64,000 nucleotides of DNA from Candidatus Rickettsiella isopodorum (GCF_001881495.1 NZ_LUKY01000032.1:62001-126000), one strand, 5' to 3'; shown: positions 18,301 to 25,380, numbered from the stretch's first letter. Translations and numbers: made by a program. The notes: generated by a model not told the origin, from the sequence alone.

Positions 18301-21076
18301 AGAAAAACTCATTCATTTTAATCAAGCTGAGTTGGTTATCTGCCAACATGCCTTTGAGCTGTTTAAAATCAATCTTACTACTCAGTTGATCGATGCCTTG
18401 TTTTAATATACTAGCCGCTTTAGGAAATTTTAGCTGTACCGTTTGCAAATACGTTTCCAGTGTTTCAGCGCTTTGAGCCAAGACCAACAGCTGAAAAATC
18501 CTATTTAAATTTTCAATATTTTCATCCAAAAGAAATATTTTTCCTATCGGATGGTTGACTTTAATTAAAGCCAGTAATAAGGCATAACTATCTGCCAATA
18601 AAATAATATGGCCTCGTTCTCTCGCCTGCGCAAGATCGGTCATAAACGAGACTTCTTCATCTAGCTGTAATGTAAAATCAATACGGCAGGATGCCCCCAC
18701 GCTTCTTTGACATCGTTTTCGTTTTGGAGTGCCCTCCTCTTCCGAGCTTTGTTCCATTTGATTCACTCGTTTTCTCTTATTGGGTGAACGTTCAGGAGAA
18801 GATAAGCGTTCATCCGTAGAAATATGATCCACTGCGTGTTGGCTCGAACGTTCGGTTAAAAAATCGAGCTCTTTTTTAGCCTGACTATTCATGACTAAAC
18901 CCATTAGCGCCACTTTTCTCGCATCACTAAGTGATTTAAGATTATCTACATATTTCTCGGCTTGTTCTAATGCCGCATTCACTGATCTGGATATCATCGA
19001 ACTCGAAACAAGTACCTTGAACTCAAAGATGAAAAGACTTTCCGTGAGCAATTCTTTTTGAGCATTGAAGCTTGGGAGCGTGGCAACGAGATCTGCACGT
19101 CCTTGTGCCGAATAATTAGGTTCAATAAAGGTTCTCACTTGGCACGTTTCTTGGTTTAATCCCGCTATCATTCCTTGCATAACGGCTTGAAAAACAAATT
19201 CTTTTTTTTGTCCTTCTAACTCTCCTTGAAATAAACTCCGTAAAGGAAATAGAACTTTTTGCACGCTATCTTTTAAGGTAGGTGAAAAAACAAATTCTTT
19301 TAGATGTTTTTTGGTGAAAAAATCAGAAAAAGTTAACGTTTGAAGTGGATGAAAAGTTCCTTTTAGCGGGGTAATCGTTGTTACTGCATCAAAGGATCTT
19401 AGATCAATACGCTGTAAGCGAATCAGTGAAAAAAAATCAGGGCCATTTTTTGTCGCATCAATTCGTATCGAAATTTTATGAATTTCATCCTGTTGATCTT
19501 TGCGTTTCGAACATAACTCATTCAATGCTGCTGGGATAGGACTTTCAGGTTGATGGCGCGTTCTTGCTCCTGTTTCTGAACTTAATTCAAGAACAATCGT
19601 CTTTTTAACATGGTTACTCTTAAAATCTATCGTTAACATAGCAAATCGATCCGGATGTTCAGGGAGCAACAAAATAGATTTCTCAAGTATTTGTGGATCG
19701 TTAAAATTATTATTTTTAGAAAGCTTAGGAGAGTACGTAATAACATATCCCATTAAAAGCGATAAGAAAGAACGGAAATTTAGCTCTCCAAAACGGCTAT
19801 AATAAAGCTCGATAAGGTTTTTTTGAATCTTTTCTTGTTTGTCTCTATCACTCAATAAGGGATCAATTGAGGTTTTCAAAATCTGACCAATCACATCTTT
19901 TTTAGTCGGTATCTGCGCTGTACTAACAAAAATAACGTCTCCCCTCGTTGTCAGTTGCGCTCTTCCCGCGCGATTATCGTCGGCTAAATTAAAATTAACT
20001 CCGGCAATGATCACTGTTTCACTATAGGTTCTTAAGCTCAACACATGTTGAAAATAGCCTTTGTTTTGTATTTGATCAATCGCCTCTCTTGCGGTGGCTA
20101 TGCCTGCTTTTAACTCGATAATAATAGCAATACTGTTACTTCGACGGTTGTTAGCACGACTCGTCATCATAATATCGGTATAGCCATTCCCCGAAATACG
20201 TTCCACATAACAATCGATATGATAACGATTTTTAAAATTCAAGCTTAAACTACCATATAAAAATCCATGTGAAAAAGCTTCGGTTGATACAATTTTGTTT
20301 ACTTCCTTGATGTAAATATTTTTAGTATTCTTAGATAGATTAGGATTTTTTTCTAAATAAGATTCCAATGCTTTTTTTAATTGTGCTTGAAAAATCGGTT
20401 TAAATTTTTTAAAAAGATCAACATTTCCTTTTAAATAAAATCCCAATGCATTTTTTACCTGTTCTTCATCTAAACTAAATTTTTTGACCGTCTCTTCATC
20501 GATATCTTCAATACCTGAGTTGAATTCAATTTTTTCGAAACCAAAATTTCGTAATTTATTTTCATATTCCACTGCAGAATCTGTATTCCGCTGTTCTTTA
20601 AAGCGTGTCTGATAAAATTCTTCTTTAAAATTTAATCCTTCTTTATGATCGGTATTTTTATAAGCTATCTTAGCCAGCATAACATCTTTAAAAGCCAAGC
20701 TAGCGTAAGGTTGTTTACTCTTAGTTTTAGCGGCATACGGCGATCCGTCATCATTAAGCACGGTAATTGATCTAAACACTAAATGTTTGTTATTGTTTTC
20801 TCGATTACCTATTTCAAACACAAAATCCAATGTTTTTTCATTATGATCAAATTTCCAAAAACTTGCTGTGACCTGAAGATCCTCTTTTAGCTTTGTGTGT
20901 TGAAAATTGTAGATACCTCCTAAAAAATAACCGATAAAAAACTCAGCTTTATCAGTCGAATGGATCATGGGCATACGTTGAATAAATTGATTCATCACTG
21001 TAACAAAGCTTCTACCTGAAGGTGTTTTTCCTTTGGTAATCAGCAGCTCTATCATCTCCGGTAATTCTTGTGGCAT
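12290..21076 (-). CDS. Giant CifB-like / TcdB-like hybrid toxin: tandem PD-(D/E)XK domains plus TcdA/TcdB-type pore-forming domain
   Basis: A 2928-residue protein with no signal peptide. The N-terminal ~750 residues contain two PD-(D/E)XK nuclease-like domains: D301 with E321-x-K323 (GNGYTDIMM ... AIIIELKAG) and D662 with E685-x-K687 (AQGRADLVA ... LFIFEFKV). Two such domains in tandem is the layout of CifB/CidB proteins causing cytoplasmic incompatibility. Residues ~763-788 carry two basic motifs, PNKRKR and TPKRKR, like a bipartite nuclear localisation signal. Residues ~1090-1530 resemble the clostridial TcdA/TcdB pore-forming region: a hydrophobic stretch ~1220-1305, then YGAVVTEINFISNTLYYG, ILPSTPIIYLDYGWMILPGA and FYVFPIEFIID. 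Next comes a long beta-rich region (~1530-2430), then hydrophobic segments near 2450-2510 and 2780-2830 and a charged tail. No ADP-ribosyl, OTU or Ulp protease motif was found. No convincing RBS precedes the ATG. No CifA-like gene is adjacent. Confidence 0.8.
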   Translation of the reverse strand: MPQELPEMIELLITKGKTPSGRSFVTVMNQFIQRMPMIHSTDKAEFFIGYFLGGIYNFQHTKLKEDLQVTASFWKFDHNEKTLDFVFEIGNRENNNKHLVFRSITVLNDDGSPYAAKTKSKQPYASLAFKDVMLAKIAYKNTDHKEGLNFKEEFYQTRFKEQRNTDSAVEYENKLRNFGFEKIEFNSGIEDIDEETVKKFSLDEEQVKNALGFYLKGNVDLFKKFKPIFQAQLKKALESYLEKNPNLSKNTKNIYIKEVNKIVSTEAFSHGFLYGSLSLNFKNRYHIDCYVERISGNGYTDIMMTSRANNRRSNSIAIIIELKAGIATAREAIDQIQNKGYFQHVLSLRTYSETVIIAGVNFNLADDNRAGRAQLTTRGDVIFVSTAQIPTKKDVIGQILKTSIDPLLSDRDKQEKIQKNLIELYYSRFGELNFRSFLSLLMGYVITYSPKLSKNNNFNDPQILEKSILLLPEHPDRFAMLTIDFKSNHVKKTIVLELSSETGARTRHQPESPIPAALNELCSKRKDQQDEIHKISIRIDATKNGPDFFSLIRLQRIDLRSFDAVTTITPLKGTFHPLQTLTFSDFFTKKHLKEFVFSPTLKDSVQKVLFPLRSLFQGELEGQKKEFVFQAVMQGMIAGLNQETCQVRTFIEPNYSAQGRADLVATLPSFNAQKELLTESLFIFEFKVLVSSSMISRSVNAALEQAEKYVDNLKSLSDARKVALMGLVMNSQAKKELDFLTERSSQHAVDHISTDERLSSPERSPNKRKRVNQMEQSSEEEGTPKRKRCQRSVGASCRIDFTLQLDEEVSFMTDLAQARERGHIILLADSYALLLALIKVNHPIGKIFLLDENIENLNRIFQLLVLAQSAETLETYLQTVQLKFPKAASILKQGIDQLSSKIDFKQLKGMLADNQLSLIKMNEFFSVSHGKAISELHQPLGIGNEKIAAIYLGDYEYRHMDWEDSAHALLKGNSLKDQILFLLSPEDRIDLYRKTLPNNDQISLYSGSKAYLEQEWQPVKRSLFSFDSHEENLLLLKSAQDWCFAIKQHSNFNKDWIPILETARQRRLGKEQIHFLDTNTHKLRTVELDGIFSTILRENLNLLYASMADATALKKNIPESLGDSTENIESVDGLNMAFTVQAIFDLVKVKDRAQFQTEQGPLYTALQVHHYLNLVQMAHSTLMDVNKVVDIVKTLLREELTLAEKPLSFFQLSLKQGAGEGLAALFGVANVVLDSVELHAAKTAQERVTFSAQLVFDTGGLSLSLTSLGAAYVGSTTVASVLGAGSVILSGVAIGTMALVQAFQSVAKKAEAVGSYFYQLDDAYRHKGYKKKLFSQTNQFIMHPIYGAVVTEINFISNTLYYGSPYIYAAPHRGEGNGNMNYLFWFGTTPRVIHDKQQAINIRERLDYPKSTRLENWKTVSTWILPSTPIIYLDYGWMILPGATLRQDRGFSVLRKLEKVDDFHYDFYVFPIEFIIDSIHEEAVTTPIKIILNEQERTLIIPNFSDQDKKIYKNLHYTIEAPTRLDRCSIVLNRIGSLTLLSQSPHTTWTLVTEDFSVDRLRFTTTGIEIADSIPIKMISPHNERCLLVDKNLFVFAIDWSRKKLLLQELNFPFFKNDWFALKTYIQDKSFHTRVKLNYFPLQDHKGITYNGTAYYLVKEDRCIYTQSIPERINVDSDLIECVANRCYFVAPPYLFWQSNSQTHQLKENYLLYSESLGQLISNEKNSSHEKTQIESVVVQADGSVTILQLFKNKQGKSIQKASYHLIQNKLILFSIEDDQLSQILINTQDKVLHHYIKSIFNQQPDSLSVWDDYPQLVTRTILAELSNTLRIFPLSEHFNSNPVWLRQRDNGQYQLINPRVEETKLIFLGALLAADGSDVFYFFLPAEDNSSAQLFRQIEGAAVATSLPLSITHAYYEKEMLFILTPENIIKNINVLGETSTVSFNAAWIRAHPYDWWKKITVLLRAENPSRKHPIILQGLTDLSGKALAVWYDLDQKIFVMMQPPLKSDGDPFHVSYLTRIADIDFFFCDNGILYQQTALSDTISTYFQGIRLQLELPPLIVLADSLQAAYFHKQRLWIHQNGAIFSLNPFLPKLWYLEKIELSWFHSEPLHHFFLSNKLCFIQKFKSKFIARYESHFFRSDLLSNPIDFLNKTSSFITSRKNAFISIELQEGKRLWWNPNKNRFFYNPSKGDTSDWRYLGIGSGLFGITGIVFFSPKAKMVYFNPAYQDYSGEYSRSDTQVATELAMSYRDVFLWVLDQWPTSSQSLFPLFLDKKNLNLYISSESSYIFEVPKAILEHYQVTFYQFFSFSNKTLIFPFSGEIKYKKNKQDIILSGSSVTGQWTFLQGMRDETWNRTGFDITDYYKLIRLHFFLEAVRTCLLYRDEESLVIKDPYDYANTVFHTCLSPHGEKNLLLNNDSPLYVHHDWHRLEVEAPNFVDKKRDAWNKISVVFPWLIISFLSATLGGVIGSVYCLFTRRFRQNNAATLPVVAASLPLLALGTSAVSSEERNPLVHCQEDFFKQSQCILNESSIGLLGYCHNGKQALIWFHKHSISTEATELFWYMLGHDSEQALPNYASLNWESTSVTVSSNYLYFDPEASCRQTIDLRKIQPVSMAFLFPYLPDEAKKWLQTQWNHKKVLQDKILQNKVASQLFKQKVRSMGLNYFASECFLHTSAGDFFQLFSLRPNWREQDHRYYLARCLTTGQQLCWDDRDKTNPIMSIAAVVLETALLHPKLQAMYGDVHCKNSRYTKQAIRFLADLLQFGYYNFSYLPSLLEFLFFDSASIHLITLGLRTALIFSSISNDLSYYYLGIALFFLPQFPLLLEHLGIPVTHYVNQALKKLTQFFIVQSLVLSIKPDQDRLIEQERALVEAKRRVEQGQQRLSRVTKPLVGFFNLITRDQADQQDPLIESPKKIQNGKYPINLI

Positions 21077-21430
21077 AAAAAAGCAATCTTGTAAAAAATG
21101 TTGTTGTTATAAGCATGGGACATGGTAAGAACCTAGCCATCGTGACGCGTTGTATCATATACAATAAAGATTGCAACACTTTAGTGACTCAAATGGTTCT
21201 TTTTTCAAGGAATTTCTCCTCGTATACACGGGTAGATTGACTATTTGAGAGTTGTTTCTAGGTTAAAGTTTTTAGTAAGGCGCCGTCTAAATCGATTAGA
21301 AAAATAGATCCTGTCATTTATAATCCGATCAAAAAAATAAATATTTTAATAGTAATTCAATTGCTTAAAATTGTCGATTATATTAAATAACTCGTAATTA
21401 AACTGCCAACTAGTAATTGATCTGTTAAGA
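21077..21430. other. Intergenic region upstream of the giant toxin gene
   Basis: 354 bp between two minus-strand genes. No ORF with coding character and no CifA-like gene is present. AT-rich hexamers around 21150-21200 could form the giant gene's promoter, but no pair with good spacing stands out. Confidence 0.45.
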
Positions 21431-23434
21431 TTATGAAGTAAAATTCCTACTATCATCAGAGGTAGACTTATTATCAGATAGTTGACTATCAGAATGAGAT
21501 TTTGCTTGACTAAAAAGCATGGTAGGACTTGGAAAGAGAGAATTAGAACTGGATTTTGATTTGTTTGTGTCTATGTGATTAGAATTATGAGATGCATCTT
21601 CTATGCCGGTATTAAAATCTTTTATTTCCTTAATAAACGCCTTTGTGGCTATTTTTCTTTTTTGCTGATTCATGTCAGGTTTAAGCATGTTTCCGCTAAA
21701 AGAATTAACTCCACAGGCTACGGCTCCCGCCATTGACACAGGAGAGCTATCATAAACTAGTACAGAATTACCCACCGCATTGACAGAAAGACCGAGTGTA
21801 TACCAAATAGTAGATAAAAAAGACTTTGCTCGGCTTAATAAGCTTTTAGGAAGGGGTATATCCATTGCTTGCTGGGTTTCAGTGGATGAAAAAGGTTTTA
21901 TTAAAGCATTTTTTAATTTGTTAATGGATAGACATATAAAAGCCATTTGCGCAATATAGGCCACAATTCCCATAGCAATAGCGCCGGTTATTCCAATAAA
22001 AATTGATAAATCAACACCGGCAGTGTAACGATAATAGGCTAAACCTGCTAATCCCACCGGAAGCAACACTAACATAATAACTAAACCAACTTTTTCATGA
22101 GTCTTTAAATTCTTTAAATTTTTGAACCATTCTAGGCAATTCTTATAGGCATACTGGCTTAATTCTTTGAAACTCTTATTTAAAGCGGCCGCTTTTTTTA
22201 ATAATTCTAGTGAGGCGGTTAGTGTTGCGACTGTCAAAGCAATGCCCACCGCGACCGCTAAAACACCGACAATAATTAACGGCAGAGGCGGCCAGATGAT
22301 GGCGAGTATGGGTAATAATTTGCCAATTAATCCTAAAATAGTGATATAGGTGAGTGCTGTAGTTCCTGCGCCTACGGTGAGTGAAGCCAATGTCAGTAAG
22401 GGTGTTAATAGATATTTGTAAGTTGTAGAGAATTGCTTGCGATTCCCATCAATATCAATATATTCACTAATACCTCCTTTTTTTACTAGGCTTAGTATAA
22501 AGTCAGGAAAATTCTTAGAAAAGAAGCCAAAATTCGCTGTAAACCCAAATAGCGTAATTAATCCTCCTAAGATAAAAGCGGTTGTTGACAAGGTGGGAAA
22601 CAATAAAATAATAGCCGCACCGGTTGAGATACCACACGCTAATGCAGCCATGAATGCCAGCAGGATGCCAGTATATTTGAGGAACTTTTTCTTTTTATTG
22701 GGTGTTTGAAAAGTGGTAATCGCTTCGCCAATTTTTTCTATTTCTTGTGGAATGCTTAAAAGCGGCTGTTGGTTAACACTAATGTCTCGATAAGATGCAA
22801 ATTTATTGAGTTGCTTAATATGATCGGAAATATATTGAATTAATTTTGGTTTGTTATTTGATTTTTTAAATAAATTAATACTATTGTTCGATGAAAAATC
22901 GATAGCATAAATCTCTGCGGTTTTTTCTTGCTGTTTTATCAAGTTGTTACTTTGCTGACAAAGAATAAAAGCCAGGGTTTGCAGCGCAATATTGACTGCA
23001 TAGCGATCGTCTTTATCGAGAAATGATTTATACTTTATCAGTTGACGTAGCTTTTTTCTCTCATTTTTTTCAGTTTTTGATAAGGTTGACTGTTCTATTT
23101 TAGATTCTTTTGAAAGATACGGATCGTCTTTCCATACCATTAAAAAAAGTGCTAGATCTGATAATTTACTTTTAAGCTGATTAATTTGCTCGTTAGTATA
23201 AGTTGGCTCAGTTTTTGTGTTAGACTTTCCGTCGATCATCGTGACCAAAAATTCTTTAAATACAGGATTTGAAGTAAATTTATATTTTTCAGCAGTCTTA
23301 TTCTTTTCTTGTAAAAGTTTAGCATCCCATTCCTTTTTAATCAGACGACCTATACGACGTGAATCACTGAGAAATTGGTGAAAGTTTCTACCCTGTAAAT
23401 TTCTTAGTGCTGATGCGACATGCGTTTCAAACAT
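21431..23434 (-). CDS. Polytopic membrane protein of unknown function upstream of the giant toxin
   Basis: Not recognised. 667 residues: a charged cytosolic N-terminus (~250 residues), then about ten hydrophobic segments from ~252 to ~510 (for example TGILLAFMAALACGISTGAA, PLPLIIVGVLAVAVGIAL, VGLVIMLVLLPVGLAGLAYY). A further weaker hydrophobic pair follows near 560-590, and the C-terminal tail is Ser/Asp-rich and probably disordered. No signal peptide. The start has GGGG about 6 nt upstream (GGGGTCTTATG). It lies 354 bp upstream of the giant gene on the same strand, where CifA would sit in a cif operon. However it is longer than CifA and membrane-embedded, so it is not a CifA by architecture. 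It could be an independent effector, or an immunity or export partner. Confidence 0.6.
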   Translation of the reverse strand: MFETHVASALRNLQGRNFHQFLSDSRRIGRLIKKEWDAKLLQEKNKTAEKYKFTSNPVFKEFLVTMIDGKSNTKTEPTYTNEQINQLKSKLSDLALFLMVWKDDPYLSKESKIEQSTLSKTEKNERKKLRQLIKYKSFLDKDDRYAVNIALQTLAFILCQQSNNLIKQQEKTAEIYAIDFSSNNSINLFKKSNNKPKLIQYISDHIKQLNKFASYRDISVNQQPLLSIPQEIEKIGEAITTFQTPNKKKKFLKYTGILLAFMAALACGISTGAAIILLFPTLSTTAFILGGLITLFGFTANFGFFSKNFPDFILSLVKKGGISEYIDIDGNRKQFSTTYKYLLTPLLTLASLTVGAGTTALTYITILGLIGKLLPILAIIWPPLPLIIVGVLAVAVGIALTVATLTASLELLKKAAALNKSFKELSQYAYKNCLEWFKNLKNLKTHEKVGLVIMLVLLPVGLAGLAYYRYTAGVDLSIFIGITGAIAMGIVAYIAQMAFICLSINKLKNALIKPFSSTETQQAMDIPLPKSLLSRAKSFLSTIWYTLGLSVNAVGNSVLVYDSSPVSMAGAVACGVNSFSGNMLKPDMNQQKRKIATKAFIKEIKDFNTGIEDASHNSNHIDTNKSKSSSNSLFPSPTMLFSQAKSHSDSQLSDNKSTSDDSRNFTS

Positions 23435-23624
23435 AAGACCCCCATTGCATTGATCGATTTAAATTTCCTTCAGCCAAGCACGCTACTTGACTCTTAATTA
23501 AGTGTAGCTTCTTGAGCTTAAGATAAAATTAAACCTTTATTAGGAAAGCTTAAGCCTAGAGTATGGATTTAGGTGTTAGAACAAGGATATAAGCTATGAG
23601 TAACTTATATCTCCAACTTTTTTA

Positions 23625-23777
23625 TTAAGGTCTTGTACAAGAAGAGGAGGATCGACAGATTTTTGGTGTGGGCAAGTTGATATGGGCAGCTTCGTTTTTG
23701 TTATGCGGTAATTGTTCCTCGATTTCACGTTGCTTACCGACAAGCTTTTTTCTCGACGTTGCCTCATCTTTTAACAT
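23625..23777 (-). CDS. Small ORF, 50 aa, with strong ribosome-binding site
   Basis: Encodes a 50-residue basic, hydrophilic peptide starting MLKDEATSRKKLVGKQREIE and ending CRSSSSCTRP. A strong SD (TTGAGGGA) sits 6-7 nt before the ATG. The first half is a likely charged helix; the second half is Pro/Ser-rich with two cysteines. No family is recognised. It lies in the 497-bp gap between the polytopic membrane gene and the Tus-like gene, all on the minus strand. It could be a real small protein or the start of a decayed gene. Confidence 0.5.
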   Translation of the reverse strand: MLKDEATSRKKLVGKQREIEEQLPHNKNEAAHINLPTPKICRSSSSCTRP

Positions 23778-23931
23778 AATATTCCCTCAAGTTTTTTAAA
23801 ATTTGTATTCAGATGACGACTTATTTTTTAATGAAAAAATAAAGTCAATAAAATTTAAGCATGTTGCAGAATAAACTACAACCTATTATGTATTTAATTA
23901 ATAATTGGGTGACTTGATATTTAATTTATAA

Positions 23932-24771
23932 TTAATTAAGCACTTCTTTTTTATATCGATACACACTGATCGACGGTAAAAAAGCAACCGATTCGATTTG
24001 CTTATCTACACGCATCTTACGATCTTCTACACGCGGCTTACTAAAACAGACGATAGGATTCGGCAATTGCTGATCATGTAAATAAAATAAAGGTAAAGCG
24101 GTGCGAATATCTTCATACACAGAGTAATTGTTCTCTTTAAATGCACCAATATTTACTACCCAGCCAGGCTTAATAGAGCGATGTTTAATGAGTTTAGTTT
24201 GATGAGATAAGGCACTTAATTTTGCTTTTTGTATTTCAATATGTAAGCCCTGCCCTGCTTTGTCGAGTAATTTTTCTGAAGCTTGTTTTGATAATTGTTT
24301 ACTGGTGGTGTGTTTTCCTTTAGCCCAAGCAATGCGTCGCGGATGATAGTTAATATAAATAATATGCCGAAAAACTTGTTTCAGTTTAATACCTGGATAA
24401 CCGGCATGCGCCAAGGTGTCACGGACAAATTTAGTGATATCATGTTGCATCGTTTGGTGGCATGTACGTACGAGTTGTTTAAAAGTACTTTTAGCCTGAT
24501 TAACCTCATCAATAAGCCCTAAAGTTTCTTTCGTGCCGGCGACAACACCTGGACATTTAAAAGTCTCTTGGGGAGATAAACCCTGGGTCGGGCTAAAGTT
24601 TCCTAGGGCGAAGATAACTTTATCGCGATGGTTAACAAATTCATCGGCACCATTATCCACCCATAGTGGTAATTCAATGAGCTTGGTTTGAATATGTGAC
24701 TTACAGCTATCGAGAGTTTGTAATAACGATTTAAAACAGCTAATGAATTGGGGTGCAAAATCTATTAACAC
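23932..24771 (-). CDS. Tus-like DNA replication terminus site-binding protein
   Basis: Tus binds Ter sites and blocks replication forks from one direction. The 279 residues align by eye with E. coli Tus (309 aa): FKCPGVVAG and the following helix with AKSTFKQLV (Tus VRLPGVL ... LKTTFEHIV), YINYHPRRIAWAKGKHT (Tus VLHDPATLRFGWANKHI), and a C-terminal section LPNPIVCF ... AFLPSISVYRY (Tus PTPLIALI ... RLIIPRLHLYV). The protein is basic, as expected. Translation appears to start at GTG 24771, because GGGAGGG ends 3 nt before it. The 5' region carries a 15-bp inverted repeat (24804-24818 / 24891-24905); E. coli tus is autoregulated by a Ter site at its promoter, so this repeat may be the binding site. 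Confidence 0.75.
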   Translation of the reverse strand: MLIDFAPQFISCFKSLLQTLDSCKSHIQTKLIELPLWVDNGADEFVNHRDKVIFALGNFSPTQGLSPQETFKCPGVVAGTKETLGLIDEVNQAKSTFKQLVRTCHQTMQHDITKFVRDTLAHAGYPGIKLKQVFRHIIYINYHPRRIAWAKGKHTTSKQLSKQASEKLLDKAGQGLHIEIQKAKLSALSHQTKLIKHRSIKPGWVVNIGAFKENNYSVYEDIRTALPLFYLHDQQLPNPIVCFSKPRVEDRKMRVDKQIESVAFLPSISVYRYKKEVLN

Positions 24772-24803
24772 ATTCCCTCCCTTAAAAAGATTTAGCTAAT
24801 TAA

Positions 24804-24905
24804 TTATCCCATAACCAAGAAACATATTTTAACTTTAATAATATAATCTAAAACAAACCATTTAACATAATTATTTTTAATCTAATTAAATTGGTTATGG
24901 GATAA
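24804..24905. repeat. 15-bp perfect inverted repeat upstream of the Tus-like gene, third copy at 58.2 kb
   Basis: TTATCCCATAACCAA at 24804-24818 and TTGGTTATGGGATAA at 24891-24905 are perfect inverted copies 72 bp apart in the 174-bp region before the Tus-like gene. The right arm, extended to 19 bp (AATTGGTTATGGGATAAAC), recurs exactly at 58202-58220. The sequence is neither coding nor terminator-like here. Confidence 0.7.
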
Positions 24906-24945
24906 ACTATAGAAACCTTTAATTATCTGATTTTTAAGCTGGATA

Positions 24946-25380
24946 CTAATTAATTCGAGCCAATTCTTCGATCCGAGAATGACAAAAATCAATAGCTCTA
25001 GCCAAGGTTTGTTTGTTAAAGGGTTTAATAAACACCACATCAGCGCCTAAATATAGGCACTTTTGCTGCATAGGGCCATCAGCATGGGCTGTGGCTACGA
25101 TAAGTGGTGTTTGTTGGTTGGCCGTGAACTCACGTGTAGCCCGAATAACTAATTCACCGGATTGATCGGGTAAGCCTAAATCTAATACAATAAGATGATA
25201 AACATAATGCTCGACACGATCAATTGCTGTTTTTGCATCGCTTGCAATTTCGACTGTGTATCCTAACTCACTGAGACAATGGCTTTGGACCTTTTGACAA
25301 AAAATATCATCCTCTATCAATAAAGCGGAACGTTCTTCTAAGGTGGGTTGTTTTTCTAGACTATTCATAAAATCATCCAT
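24946..25380 (-). CDS. Single-domain response regulator (CheY-like receiver)
   Basis: A 144-residue stand-alone receiver domain with no output domain. Phosphorylation-site residues are visible: the acidic pair in LLIEDD, the phospho-accepting Asp in LIVLDLGLPDQSG, Thr in VATAHA and Lys in FIKPF. Such proteins act by protein contacts in phosphorelays or secretion and motility control. No histidine kinase gene is in the window, so the partner is unknown. An internal ATG at codon 5 (GGATGATTTTATG) is an alternative start. It lies upstream of the Tus-like gene on the same strand, separated by the inverted repeat. Confidence 0.88.
   Translation of the reverse strand: MDDFMNSLEKQPTLEERSALLIEDDIFCQKVQSHCLSELGYTVEIASDAKTAIDRVEHYVYHLIVLDLGLPDQSGELVIRATREFTANQQTPLIVATAHADGPMQQKCLYLGADVVFIKPFNKQTLARAIDFCHSRIEELARIN

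Noticed and set aside
21431..23434. Possible CifA partner of the giant CifB-like protein
   Set aside because: Right position and strand, but about ten membrane segments, excess length and no recognisable CifA sequence.
23868..23895. Ter-like sequence (minus strand AGGTTGTAGTTTA) just downstream of the Tus-like gene
   Set aside because: Only the GTTGTA core agrees with E. coli Ter; the flanking positions differ, and one short AT-rich match is expected by chance.
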